IMG/VR virus record: IMGVR_UViG_3300017779_000144
Coordinates: 1-24,409 of that record
DNA: 24,409 nt
Reading direction: 5' to 3' (one strand)
From: a virus
In this document: positions 9,072 through 16,309 of the stretch, piece by piece
How the letters are laid out: the number at the start of each line of letters is the position of its first letter
Numbering within the stretch: the first letter of the stretch is position 1
The notes under the pieces: model-generated
Database searches by the model: none
What the model was told of the DNA's origin: nothing
The model's input: the letters and a program-made list of their open reading frames with translations, nothing else
Made by a program: the position numbers and the translations under genes

Positions 9072-9644
9072 ATGGCAATAGAAAATTTAGCCTTAGCGAC
9101 TACTGACTTTGAAAAAAGAGGTGGTTTAAGGCACATAGGTCTTTGTTCGGTAGCAAATTTAACACCAACATTTACTGCTCTTAATGCAGCAAACACTCAC
9201 GCTGTGGGTTTAGTTGATGGTTCTCCACTACCTTTGTTTGACTTAAAACAAGGTACAGGTTCTCTAACAACAAGTGGCTCTAAAGAGAATGGTGTTATGA
9301 TATTTGAACATACTCTTTCATTCTACATTCCTAATTGTTCAGATGAACACTTTGGAAACCTGCAAAACTTACTACAAGAACGCATTGCTGCTGTTGTTGT
9401 TGACCATAACGGTCAAGCCTTCTGTATAGGTATGTCTGCTGCTTTTCAGCACACAACAGGCTCAGGCTCTTTCAACGACCAAATGTACGCTACAATGACA
9501 TCTCTTGAAGGTGGTACAGGTTCTGCTTTAGGCGATGAAAACGGTGTTACTGTTACTATTACTTGTTCTTCAGGAGAGCTTCCTAGAACTGTATCAAGTA
9601 CGGTTACTGTTGACCACGCAGCAGGTACAATGGCACTATCTTAA
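9072..9644 (+). CDS. Probable major tail tube protein
   Basis: 190 residues, beta-rich. The pattern FEHTLSFYIPNCSDEH, then LLQERIAAVVVDHNGQAFCIGM, then GDENGVTVTITCSSGELPR matches the strand order and the conserved G-D-x-N-G segment near the C-terminus that I associate with tail tube proteins of Bacteroidota phages. The short tail after SGELPR (TVSSTVTVDHAAGTMALS) may be a surface extension. The gene follows the capsid gene and is closed by its own hairpin terminator, consistent with a high-copy virion protein. A head decoration protein is the main alternative. Confidence 0.6.
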   Translation: MAIENLALATTDFEKRGGLRHIGLCSVANLTPTFTALNAANTHAVGLVDGSPLPLFDLKQGTGSLTTSGSKENGVMIFEHTLSFYIPNCSDEHFGNLQNLLQERIAAVVVDHNGQAFCIGMSAAFQHTTGSGSFNDQMYATMTSLEGGTGSALGDENGVTVTITCSSGELPRTVSSTVTVDHAAGTMALS

Positions 9645-9658
9645 TATTTAACTAAAAA

Positions 9659-9700
9659 GGAATGGGTTTGGCAAAGAAATTTGTCATTCCCCTTCTTTTT
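9659..9700 (+). terminator. Hairpin terminator after tail tube gene
   Basis: GGAATG (9659-9664) pairs with CATTCC (9685-9690) around a 20-nt loop, followed by CCTTCTTTTT. The next promoter's TTG box lies inside the loop, so the two signals overlap. Confidence 0.5.
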
Positions 9701-9710
9701 ATTATATTTG
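9681..9710 (+). promoter_or_regulatory. Bacteroidota-type promoter, leaderless position
   Basis: TTG at 9681-9683, a 19-nt spacer and TATATTTG at 9703-9710. Four bases (TACT) separate the box from ATG 9715, the same geometry as at 6583. It probably drives the portal-to-holin genes up to the terminator at 16245. Confidence 0.7.
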
Positions 9711-9714
9711 TACT

Positions 9715-9921
9715 ATGTATATATCAAAAAACAAAGAGGGCAGAACTTTCTTTAAAGAAGGTGTTGCTGTTATGTGGGCAGATGCTACACAAGAAGAACT
9801 CAAAGTGATTTATGATTTGGGTTATACTAATTTTGTAACAAAACAAGAAGATGCAGCACCAAAAAAGAACAAGTCAAAAGCAAAAAAAGTCGAAGGTTCA
9901 GAAATCTCCGATAACGAGTAG
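9715..9921 (+). CDS. Small protein preceding the portal
   Basis: 68 residues with a short alpha/beta-looking core (FFKEGVAVMWADATQEELKVIYDLGYTNFVTK) and a Lys-rich, disordered C-terminus. I do not recognise a family. It is the first gene after a strong promoter and its last 71 bases overlap the start of the portal gene in another frame. The ATG is supported by the promoter only four bases upstream. The role is unknown; small genes in this position are common in related phages. Confidence 0.6.
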   Translation: MYISKNKEGRTFFKEGVAVMWADATQEELKVIYDLGYTNFVTKQEDAAPKKNKSKAKKVEGSEISDNE

Positions 9922-11143
9922 TTTTAATACTAAGTACGCTTTTGTAAACTTATCTACACCTCAAGTAAATACTGAGGTAAAAGACTTAGATAGATTAAGA
10001 GATGATTGGATTCCATTTGGTGCAGACAATCTCTTTCCACAGTATTTAGCAGAGCTAAAAAGACAATCTTCAACACATCGTTCTGTATTAGCACAGAAAA
10101 CAACTTTCACAACAGGTGGAGGTTTTTTGACTGATAATGAGCAATTAACGGATTTTATATCTGATGTAAATGCAAACGGAGAAAGTTTAAAGGATTGTTT
10201 TAAGAAATTAGCTGATGATTATTTTACTTATGGAAATGCTTATCTTGAGGGAGTTATATATGATGGTGGTGTTAATTTTTATCACAAAGATGCTTCGACT
10301 GCGAGATTAAGCAAAAATAAAAAGCACGTTTATTTCCACCCTGATTGGGCAAATCAAAGAAAGTTTAAGGAAAAAACACAAAGAATACCAATTTATCCTA
10401 ATGTAGCTAACAGCAGATTTATAATACATTACAAGGATTATGAAAGCACATTTAGCTTTTATGGTTTACCTGACTATGTAGCTGCTTTAGAGCATATAGC
10501 GATAGATTTTGAAATAGGAAAATTTAACCATACAGCATTTAAAAATGGATTCAGTCCTTCTGCTATTGTTACTGTTAATGGCGATTTTGGAGAAGCAGAA
10601 GCAGAGAAATTTGTAGAAACTGCCAAAGATACGCTAACAGGAAGTGGTAACAATTCAAAAATATTATTCCTTGTAAAGAATGGAGATGACAGTAGAGGTA
10701 CTGATGTTCAGATTATAAACAACAAGGAAGATGGCGACTTCTTAGATTTACAGAAGCTAACAGACCAAAACATAATTACTGCTCACAGATGGCAACCTGC
10801 ATTAAGTGGTATTGTTTCTTCAGGAAAAATGAACAATACAGGTAGTGAGATTAGAATAGCTTACGACCTTGCTATGAGTACGGTAATTAGAGATACAACA
10901 AACATACTGCTAGACCCTATAAAGAGAGTTATAGCAAATGAGATAGGAATAGATACGGAAGATTTAACGGTTGCTTACGAGCCACCTATTTCGTTCCTTT
11001 CTGACATAGACCCTAAACAGGTTCTTACTATTAATGAGCAGAGAGCAATGCTTAATAAAGACCTTCCTGATATTGAAGATGGAGAGTTGTTGCTTTCTGA
11101 TAGACAAACAATTAGAGTTGAACGACAAAACACAGAGGTATAA
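9851..11143 (+). CDS. Portal protein
   Basis: 430 residues. Portal features in order: WIPFGADNLFPQYLAELKRQSSTHRSVLAQK (N-terminal helices), DYFTYGNAYLEGVIYDGG (wing/stem strand), IIHYKDYESTFSFYGLPDYVAAL, GKFNHTAFKNGFSPSAIVTV, and a long C-terminal helix region with SDIDPKQVLTINEQRAMLN. This matches portal proteins of Bacteroidota siphophages and the PBSX/HK97 type in general. It forms the dodecameric DNA gate at one capsid vertex. ATG 9851 is the only plausible start in frame; the Lys-rich first 20 residues come from the overlap with the preceding gene. It ends in TAATG with the connector gene. Confidence 0.85.
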   Translation: MQHQKRTSQKQKKSKVQKSPITSSFNTKYAFVNLSTPQVNTEVKDLDRLRDDWIPFGADNLFPQYLAELKRQSSTHRSVLAQKTTFTTGGGFLTDNEQLTDFISDVNANGESLKDCFKKLADDYFTYGNAYLEGVIYDGGVNFYHKDASTARLSKNKKHVYFHPDWANQRKFKEKTQRIPIYPNVANSRFIIHYKDYESTFSFYGLPDYVAALEHIAIDFEIGKFNHTAFKNGFSPSAIVTVNGDFGEAEAEKFVETAKDTLTGSGNNSKILFLVKNGDDSRGTDVQIINNKEDGDFLDLQKLTDQNIITAHRWQPALSGIVSSGKMNNTGSEIRIAYDLAMSTVIRDTTNILLDPIKRVIANEIGIDTEDLTVAYEPPISFLSDIDPKQVLTINEQRAMLNKDLPDIEDGELLLSDRQTIRVERQNTEV

Positions 11144-11676
11144 TGGCAAACGTAAGACAATATGATAATCTAATAACAGCTTCAGAGGTTGTATCAAAAT
11201 CATTTACAAATCAAGCTACTGATTTAGCTTTAATAAGTAATGAGTTGATTACTATTGCAGAACTTGCTCACGTTAAACCTATGTTGGGTTTGGATATGTA
11301 TGAGGAACTTAAAACTCAAAACCACAACAGCACATTAACTGCTGTTAATACGACCCTTTTAACGCATTATCTTAAAGATGCACTAGCTTGGTATGTTAGG
11401 TTTGAGGTTATGAATGAAATGCAATACAACACTACATCGGCAGGGTTGGTTGTTAATGTTTCCGAGTTTAGTAATCCTGCAAATGTAGAGCAATTCAATC
11501 AAATGAAGTCTGATACTTTTAGAAAGGCACAGGTTTTAAGTGATGATATGTTGGCATATATAATGCACGATGACCAAAACAATGACTATCCTTTATTTGG
11601 TCAAGACGGAGATACATCTATGCCTGTTTTAGATGGGGATATGGCTAAAAAAATGAACGGAATAATTTTTTACTAA
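11143..11676 (+). CDS. Head-tail connector-like protein (DUF6712-type)
   Basis: 177 residues, largely helical. ITIAELAHVKPMLGLDMYEELK followed by LLTHYLKDALAWYVRFEVMNEMQY resembles the adaptor/connector proteins that follow the portal in Bacteroidota phages (the DUF6712 type as I recall it). The C-terminal HDDQNNDYPLFGQDGD segment is likely flexible. Placed directly after the portal with TAATG junctions on both sides, it probably docks on the portal ring. The family name is from memory of the pattern; the positional argument is stronger. Confidence 0.6.
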   Translation: MANVRQYDNLITASEVVSKSFTNQATDLALISNELITIAELAHVKPMLGLDMYEELKTQNHNSTLTAVNTTLLTHYLKDALAWYVRFEVMNEMQYNTTSAGLVVNVSEFSNPANVEQFNQMKSDTFRKAQVLSDDMLAYIMHDDQNNDYPLFGQDGDTSMPVLDGDMAKKMNGIIFY

Positions 11677-12500
11677 TGGAAAACGCAGTAACAGAGGTAG
11701 TAAAAAAAGGTCTTGAGAAAAAAGTAAAAGACCACAACGAAGAAATCAAAGACTTAAATCTTGATTGGAACGCAAAAGTTACATTGAAGAAGTTGGAGAA
11801 GGTCTTTGAAAGAGGTTTGGGTGCTTATGAAACAAATCCTGAATCGGTTAGACCAAATATGACACCTCAACAATGGGCATACGCTAGAGTAAATTCTTTT
11901 CTTCACGCTATGAAAAAGGGTAAGTACAGAAGTGGCAAACACGATACTGATTTACTTCCTAAAGACCACCCTGTAAAAGAGTCTATGCAAGATGTAGAAA
12001 ATGCTAAGGTTAGAAAGAATGATAAGTGTCCTGACGGATATGAACATCAAATGCCTGATGGCTCTTATATGTGTGGTAGAGAACACGGTGGAGATGGATA
12101 TAATTCATCTGAAGAATTAATTGACTTTATGAATGAGTTTTTAAACGACTTCATTAATGATTTAAAAATTAAAAACGCTTTTTCTCAAGAAGAAATAGAC
12201 GAAACATATACAGAATACAAAGCATCTGTTAATATGAGCTACTCTGAATTAAAGAGATGGTCTGAAACAGATTGTAGTAAAAAGGCTAGTATAGGAAGAA
12301 CTGCTATAAACAGAAACCTAACACTACTTTCTAAGAAGAAAGCTGATTGGACTTCTGCAAACGCAACTGAAGCTAGAAAAGCTATTGCTTATATTGCAAG
12401 AGCAAAAAAACAACCACAAGGCAAGAATGTGAGTAAAGATTGCCCTTACTCCAAGAACTATATTGCTTTAAAGAATTGGGCATACGATAGAAACAAATAA
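11676..12500 (+). CDS. Phage structural-region protein, DUF5824-like N-terminal part
   Basis: 274 residues. Residues ~40-95 carry VFERGLGAYETNPESVRP, then QQWAYARVNSFLHAM and a DTDLLP segment, the pattern of DUF5824, a small domain of unknown role found in phage head-region proteins. After an acidic, Cys-containing linker (CPDGYEHQMPDGSYMCG) the C-terminal ~90 residues repeat a related theme (MSYSELKRWSETDCSKKASIGR, then TEARKAIAYIARAK and NYIALKNWAYD), suggesting an internal duplication or a second related helical domain. It shares a TAATG junction with the connector gene. Function is not known. Confidence 0.5.
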   Translation: MENAVTEVVKKGLEKKVKDHNEEIKDLNLDWNAKVTLKKLEKVFERGLGAYETNPESVRPNMTPQQWAYARVNSFLHAMKKGKYRSGKHDTDLLPKDHPVKESMQDVENAKVRKNDKCPDGYEHQMPDGSYMCGREHGGDGYNSSEELIDFMNEFLNDFINDLKIKNAFSQEEIDETYTEYKASVNMSYSELKRWSETDCSKKASIGRTAINRNLTLLSKKKADWTSANATEARKAIAYIARAKKQPQGKNVSKDCPYSKNYIALKNWAYDRNK

Positions 12501-12512
12501 AAAATATATAAA

Positions 12513-12788
12513 ATGGCTTACGAATTTTTAGACGACAATATTGCTTTAATGAGAATGTTGGGAGAGTGTCAAAGTATTCAGGTTATTAGCGATACAGCAG
12601 CTCATACAAGCAAAGACTTTTACTGCCTTTACTGTGTTACTGAAACTGTTATTGCTTCTATAACTTGCGATAGTGAGGTTACAAACGCAGCAGGTTTACA
12701 AACAACGCTTCCTGCAGGAACAATGTTGATGCTTAACATTACAGCAGTAACGCTTACAAGTGGAGTAGTAATAGGATATAACAGATAA
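12513..12788 (+). CDS. Small beta-rich virion protein
   Basis: 91 residues. The C-terminal half (LQTTLPAGTMLMLNITAVTLTSGVVIGYNR) is a string of short beta strands with the PAGT turn often seen in small virion proteins of this phage group. It begins a run of three beta-rich genes between connector and second lectin-fold protein. ATG 12513 follows the A/T leader AAAAAATATATAAA. Head decoration or neck protein are possible; neither is shown. Confidence 0.5.
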   Translation: MAYEFLDDNIALMRMLGECQSIQVISDTAAHTSKDFYCLYCVTETVIASITCDSEVTNAAGLQTTLPAGTMLMLNITAVTLTSGVVIGYNR

Positions 12789-12792
12789 TAAT

Positions 12793-13257
12793 ATGGCAAG
12801 TACAGTAACAAATGCAACGCTAGAGGTTTCTATTACAGAAGCATTGACATTAAGTGGAACTCAGTATGGTGGAACAAAAACATTATCTATTGCAGATATA
12901 AATGAGGTTTTCAAAAGAATAGTAAAGTGTGTAAATAATCAAACTACTACTATTGCTACATTTAACGGTAATGCTTTTGCATCTGCAAACGCTATTGATG
13001 TAGAAGATGCTAAGTATATGAGGATTACAAATCTTGATGACACTAACCCTATTGAGGTGGCTGTTGTTGGTGCTGCAACTCTTTATCAAGTTAGGTTAGC
13101 TGCAGGAGAATCTCATATATTAGGCTCTCCTGATGACTTAATGTTGTCGGAAGCAGACACAAGTCCTAGCTTTGGAACAATGGCAGACATTGCAAGTATT
13201 CAAGTAAACCCTGCATCAAATGATGTAGATGTAGAAATATTTATAGCTTCAGCATAA
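12793..13257 (+). CDS. Beta-rich virion protein
   Basis: 154 residues. The N-terminal part has a helix (SIADINEVFKRIVKCVNNQ); the remainder is beta-rich (KYMRITNLDDTNPIEVAVVG, then YQVRLAAGESHILGSPDD and a closing DVDVEIFIASA strand). The 'RITNLD...G...Y.V.LAAGES' layout looks like a small jelly-roll or decoration domain. It lies four bases after the preceding gene and two before the next one, within one transcript. No family recognised. Confidence 0.5.
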   Translation: MASTVTNATLEVSITEALTLSGTQYGGTKTLSIADINEVFKRIVKCVNNQTTTIATFNGNAFASANAIDVEDAKYMRITNLDDTNPIEVAVVGAATLYQVRLAAGESHILGSPDDLMLSEADTSPSFGTMADIASIQVNPASNDVDVEIFIASA

Positions 13258-13258
13258 T

Positions 13259-13864
13259 ATGGCAAGTAACGAACATAGTGGATTAGATAACAGTCAGCTT
13301 CACGTTCCAAAGGACTTTAGCACAGCTTCTGCAAATACTGTATTAACAAAAGACGGTAGCAACAACTTAACTTGGGCAGACGACAATCTTAGAAGAACTC
13401 AACAGTTTAGAGTTACAGGATATTTTAGTAAGTCTGACACTAATGAGTATGCACCGACTTATGCAGCAAACGCAACACACGTTTGGGATACAGCAGTTAC
13501 TAATCCTACTAATGATGCTCAAGAAGCTGTTGCACAGGCTCAGTTATACTGCAATAGAGCAGGTTTTATAGGTGGATTTGGTGGTGTTGTAGCAGCTACA
13601 AGTGGAAAGACTGTAAATTTTAAAGTTTACAAAGGTACACCTGCTGATGCTAGTTCGACAGGATTTGCATTAACTCAACTAGGAGATACTGCATCTGAAG
13701 TTGGTGGTGGTGGAACTAATGTTGATGTTTTTGAAGCAGGTTCTTTGGGTTCTTCTGCTACATTCTCAGCAGGAGATGTTATTATAATTACTATATCGGC
13801 AGGGGCAGCAGCATCTACTGTCGCAAGGTTTAACGCTACATTAGAAGTAGTATATACAGAATAA
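13259..13864 (+). CDS. Virion protein with NEHSGLDNSQLHVPKDF motif
   Basis: 201 residues. The first ~40 residues (NEHSGLDNSQLHVPKDF, then TVLTKDGSNNLTW) form a motif I recognise as recurrent at the N-terminus of virion-associated proteins in Bacteroidota phages, perhaps a docking segment. The C-terminal ~140 residues look like a beta sandwich (GGFGGVVAATSGKTVNFKVYKG, GDVIIITISAGAAAS, FNATLEVVYTE). It starts two bases after the preceding stop. A surface or fibre-associated role is likely but not shown. Confidence 0.5.
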   Translation: MASNEHSGLDNSQLHVPKDFSTASANTVLTKDGSNNLTWADDNLRRTQQFRVTGYFSKSDTNEYAPTYAANATHVWDTAVTNPTNDAQEAVAQAQLYCNRAGFIGGFGGVVAATSGKTVNFKVYKGTPADASSTGFALTQLGDTASEVGGGGTNVDVFEAGSLGSSATFSAGDVIIITISAGAAASTVARFNATLEVVYTE

Positions 13865-13865
13865 T

Positions 13866-14567
13866 ATGTTAGGACTTAGTTATGGATTAGGATTAAAACC
13901 AAACGCATCAGGTGTTTTTCAATGTACCGATATTGCAGGACTTCAACTTTGGTTTAGAAGGCAATCTTTTATCACTCACGATACAGATGGAATTTCAAAA
14001 TGGGAGGATATTAGTGGTAATAACAATGATGCAACACAATCAACTGCTGCAAACAAGCCTATTATTGGTAGTGGCTCTACTGTTTATTTTGACGGTAACG
14101 ACACTTTAGATTTAGGCACTCAGCTTAATTTAGGTGCTTTTACTATAATTATAGCAATAGACCCTGATGAATCACAATCCTTATCTAATGAAGCACCGTT
14201 AGGAAAAGGTGGTAATGACCAAATAAAAATGTATCGAGGTGGTGCTAATAATAGAATAGCCTTAAAATCAAACGGTGTTCAAAAGGACATAAATCCTATG
14301 AGTACAACATTTCCTACATCACAGTTTTTGCTTACTTGTGTTAGAGAAGCAGGTGGAAGATTTAGAGTAAGAATAAATAAATCAGAAGTAGGTGCTGTTG
14401 TAACAGACGCAACAGACCTTTTTGATATAACACAAATTGGTAGTGGTGCTATAAGTACAACAGAGTTTAATGGTTCAATAAATGAAATTGCCATTTGGAA
14501 TGTAGAACTTACAGGAACAAATCTAAGTAATGCAGAAAATAATATAAGCGATAGAAACGGAATATAA
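13866..14567 (+). CDS. Lectin-fold (LamG/ConA-like) virion protein
   Basis: 233 residues. Residues ~20-225 form a recognisable LamG-type domain: DIAGLQLWFRRQS, DGISKWEDISGNNNDATQ, YFDGNDTLDLGTQLNLGAFT, the central RFRVRINKSEVG strand and the closing FNGSINEIAIWNVELTGTNL. The 'W-x-D-x-S-G-x-x-N-D-A' segment is the usual N-terminal signature. Such domains bind carbohydrates on virions or in secreted enzymes. It is the last structural gene before the lysis cassette and the second lectin-fold protein in the window. It ends in TAATG with the next gene. Confidence 0.65.
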   Translation: MLGLSYGLGLKPNASGVFQCTDIAGLQLWFRRQSFITHDTDGISKWEDISGNNNDATQSTAANKPIIGSGSTVYFDGNDTLDLGTQLNLGAFTIIIAIDPDESQSLSNEAPLGKGGNDQIKMYRGGANNRIALKSNGVQKDINPMSTTFPTSQFLLTCVREAGGRFRVRINKSEVGAVVTDATDLFDITQIGSGAISTTEFNGSINEIAIWNVELTGTNLSNAENNISDRNGI

Positions 14568-14812
14568 TGGCAAGAGCAACAGCAGCACAAGAGATAGCAC
14601 TTATGAAACAAAGAATGGACTCTATGGAAGATAAGTTAGATAATATGGACGAGAAGTTAGATAATCTTACGAAAAAACTTCTTGACCCTGACTTCGGTGT
14701 TGTTTCTAGGGTAAATCAAAACACTCAAGCTAGAAGGGTTATAAGCAGAGCTATGTGGTCTTTATATGTAATTGTTTTAACTGCATTAGCAAGTTTATTT
14801 TTCGGAAAATAA
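14567..14812 (+). CDS. Coiled-coil protein with C-terminal membrane anchor
   Basis: 81 residues. A heptad coiled coil (~8-42, with repeated MEDKLDNMDEKLDNL) is followed by a linker and a C-terminal membrane helix (SLYVIVLTALASLFFG). This layout matches XhlA-like/hemolysin-type phage membrane proteins that accompany holins. It opens the lysis cassette. A holin accessory role is inferred. Confidence 0.6.
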   Translation: MARATAAQEIALMKQRMDSMEDKLDNMDEKLDNLTKKLLDPDFGVVSRVNQNTQARRVISRAMWSLYVIVLTALASLFFGK

Positions 14813-15040
14813 ATGATACAAAAAGACTTTACACTCAGTATAGGTAACATTATATGGGTTATAGGTATTATATTCACTATGGGTATAGCTTATTCTCAGA
14901 TAGGTCAATTAGGAGAGGATATAATTGTTCTTGAAAAAAGGCTTGAAAAGAAGATAAAGGTTATAAATGAGTGTGAAGATAAGATAAACGATTTAGAAAT
15001 AGAATTAGCAAAAATTAACTCTTGTAAACATAGAAAATAA
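14813..15040 (+). CDS. Membrane-anchored coiled-coil protein, possible inner spanin
   Basis: 75 residues. One N-terminal membrane helix (IGNIIWVIGIIFTMGIAYS, ~10-28) precedes a periplasmic-type coiled coil (~32-68: VLEKRLEKKIKVINECEDKINDLEIEL). This is the layout of Rz-like inner-membrane spanins, and the gene sits in the lysis cassette. No lipoprotein partner with a clear lipobox is seen. It begins one base after the previous stop and ends in TAATG. Confidence 0.5.
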   Translation: MIQKDFTLSIGNIIWVIGIIFTMGIAYSQIGQLGEDIIVLEKRLEKKIKVINECEDKINDLEIELAKINSCKHRK

Positions 15041-15189
15041 TGAACTGTAATTGCGAAGAAAAAAAAGATAGTTGCGACTGCAAAGGAACTGCAAACGGTT
15101 TTGATGCTTGGTTAGATGTATTAGAGCAGGAAGAACAACCTACTTGTAACACAGAAAATCAAGAGGATTGCGAGAATTGTGGTAGCTAA
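15040..15189 (+). CDS. 49-residue Cys-rich acidic microprotein
   Basis: ATG 15040 shares a TAATG with the preceding gene, and its stop shares a TAATG with the next one, so it fits exactly between them. The product has seven Cys (3, 5, 12, 14, 36, 44, 47) in CxC, CxC and CxxC arrangements and many Glu/Asp. It could bind metal or be disulphide-bonded. It has no signal peptide or lipobox. Both junctions being perfect makes it very likely real; function unknown. Confidence 0.6.
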   Translation: MNCNCEEKKDSCDCKGTANGFDAWLDVLEQEEQPTCNTENQEDCENCGS

Positions 15190-15671
15190 TGGAGTTAGTA
15201 GTCGTTAGATATAATCTTAGTAATGATAGCACAAATGGTATGCTATTGGAAAAAACTTGGATAGGACACGATTTTTTATGTTACACCCTAGAAGATGAGT
15301 TTAGAGAAACTAAGGTTAAGGGAGAAACAATGATACCTTACGGAAGGTATGAGATTAAATTAAGGAGAGAAGGTGGATTTCATAACAAATACAATAAAAG
15401 ATTTCCTGATATACACGATGGTATGCTTCATATCACTAATGTTCCTAACTTTGAGTATATTCTTATACATTGTGGAAATACTGATGAACATACTTCAGGC
15501 TGTTTACTCGTTGGCGACTCGCAAGAAAACAACGGATTAATTACTGATGGTTTTATAGGAAAATCTACACAGGCTTACAAAAGAATTTACAAACCTATTT
15601 GCGAAGCATTGCAAAAAGGAGAAGAAGTTTTTATAGAGTATAAGCACATAAACGACTATATGGATATTTAA
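15189..15671 (+). CDS. DUF5675 family protein, candidate peptidoglycan-acting enzyme
   Basis: 160 residues. The pattern GETMIPYGRYEIKLR, then DGMLHITNVPNFEYILIHCG and TSGCLLVGD is that of DUF5675, a family common in phages and prophages of Bacteroidota. His94 (ILIHCG) and Cys105 (TSGCLLVG) recall the H...(S/T)xGC arrangement of L,D-transpeptidases, which act on peptidoglycan. It is flanked by membrane coiled-coil proteins and a holin and no other lysin is visible nearby, so it may be the lysis enzyme. The family call is good; the activity is inference. Confidence 0.65.
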   Translation: MELVVVRYNLSNDSTNGMLLEKTWIGHDFLCYTLEDEFRETKVKGETMIPYGRYEIKLRREGGFHNKYNKRFPDIHDGMLHITNVPNFEYILIHCGNTDEHTSGCLLVGDSQENNGLITDGFIGKSTQAYKRIYKPICEALQKGEEVFIEYKHINDYMDI

Positions 15672-15764
15672 CCCTTGCTAAAGGGTTCACATAGGGTTAT
15701 TTATACCCTATATAATAAAGCTAAAGATAAAGATAAGGTTAAAGATAAAGATAAAGATAAAGAT
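15670..15764. repeat. Hairpin pair plus eight hexamer repeats, copy of the replication-gene element
   Basis: Two perfect hairpins follow the DUF5675 stop: AACCCTT (15670-15676) with AAGGGTT (15681-15687), and ATAGGGT (15691-15697) with ACCCTAT (15705-15711). Then come eight hexamers at 15717-15764, six of them AAAGAT and the other two AAAGCT and AAGGTT, ending at the holin ATG. The segment aligns with 20319-20369 inside the replication gene at 39 of 51 bases by my count, apart from one 12-base gap. Alternative pairings among the four arms are possible. Confidence 0.7.
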
Positions 15765-16154
15765 ATGAGTATTTTAGGTAAAATTTTTAGTGGTGGTGCA
15801 AGTGATTTAGTAGAAAGCGTAGGAACTGCTATTGATAAGATACACACCTCAGCAGAAGAAAAAGAACTTGTAAAGGCTGAGGTAAAGAAAGTAATACTAG
15901 ACTACGAACAAAAGATGCAGATTGAGGTAACAAAGCGTTGGGAAGCAGATATGAATGGTAATTGGCTTACTAAGTCTATACGACCTCTTACTCTAGCTTT
16001 CTTGATGGTTGTACTAACAATATTTACTTTGGTTGATTTTGGATATGTAGAGATGGATATTAAAGATTCTTGGATTGACCTGTGGCAAATACTAGCTATT
16101 ACTTGCTTTGGTGCATACTTTGGAGGAAGGTCGTTTGAAAAAATTAAAAAATAG
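15765..16154 (+). CDS. Holin, GTA/3TM-holin-like
   Basis: 129 residues from ATG 15765. The frame is open back to 15675 through the hexamer repeats, but only with a TTG start and a KDKDKD extension, so ATG 15765 is preferred. A helical N-terminal half ends in RWEADMNGNWLTKSIRPLTLAFLMVV, the hallmark of the GTA_holin_3TM family, followed by membrane helices at ~73-91 and ~105-120 and a basic tail (GGRSFEKIKK). It should form the membrane lesion that triggers lysis. It is the last gene before a strong terminator. Confidence 0.8.
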   Translation: MSILGKIFSGGASDLVESVGTAIDKIHTSAEEKELVKAEVKKVILDYEQKMQIEVTKRWEADMNGNWLTKSIRPLTLAFLMVVLTIFTLVDFGYVEMDIKDSWIDLWQILAITCFGAYFGGRSFEKIKK

Positions 16155-16158
16155 TTTG

Positions 16159-16182
16159 GTAGGTAAGGGTTTCTTTACTTAC
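16159..16182 (+). other. Stable 3'-UTR hairpin
   Basis: GTAGGTAAGG (16159-16168) pairs with CTTTACTTAC (16173-16182) over ten pairs with two G-U wobbles around a GTTT loop. It starts five bases after the holin stop and lacks a T-run, so it looks like an mRNA 3'-end stabiliser or processing site, not a terminator. Confidence 0.4.
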
Positions 16183-16244
16183 ATTTGTAATTCACTTATG
16201 TTTCTTAATTGACGTAATTGTAAATATTTTGGGGAAAATGTTTG

Positions 16245-16278
16245 AATAGGGTTCATTAATTTGTTCCCTATTTTTTTT
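16245..16278 (+). terminator. Intrinsic terminator of the late operon
   Basis: AATAGGG (16245-16251) pairs with CCCTATT (16266-16272) around a 14-nt loop and runs straight into eight T. This closes the structural/lysis transcript. Confidence 0.75.
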
Positions 16279-16309
16279 ATTAAGTTTTTTTTATTAACTT
16301 GCGAACATT

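Noticed and set aside
13912-14109. Extra small frame inside the second lectin-fold gene
   Set aside because: Off-frame composition, fully inside a convincing LamG-type gene, no leader.
15675-15764. N-terminal extension of the holin from TTG 15675
   Set aside because: It consists of the KDKDKD repeat translation copied from the initiator linker; holin homology begins after ATG 15765, which also has the better start context.
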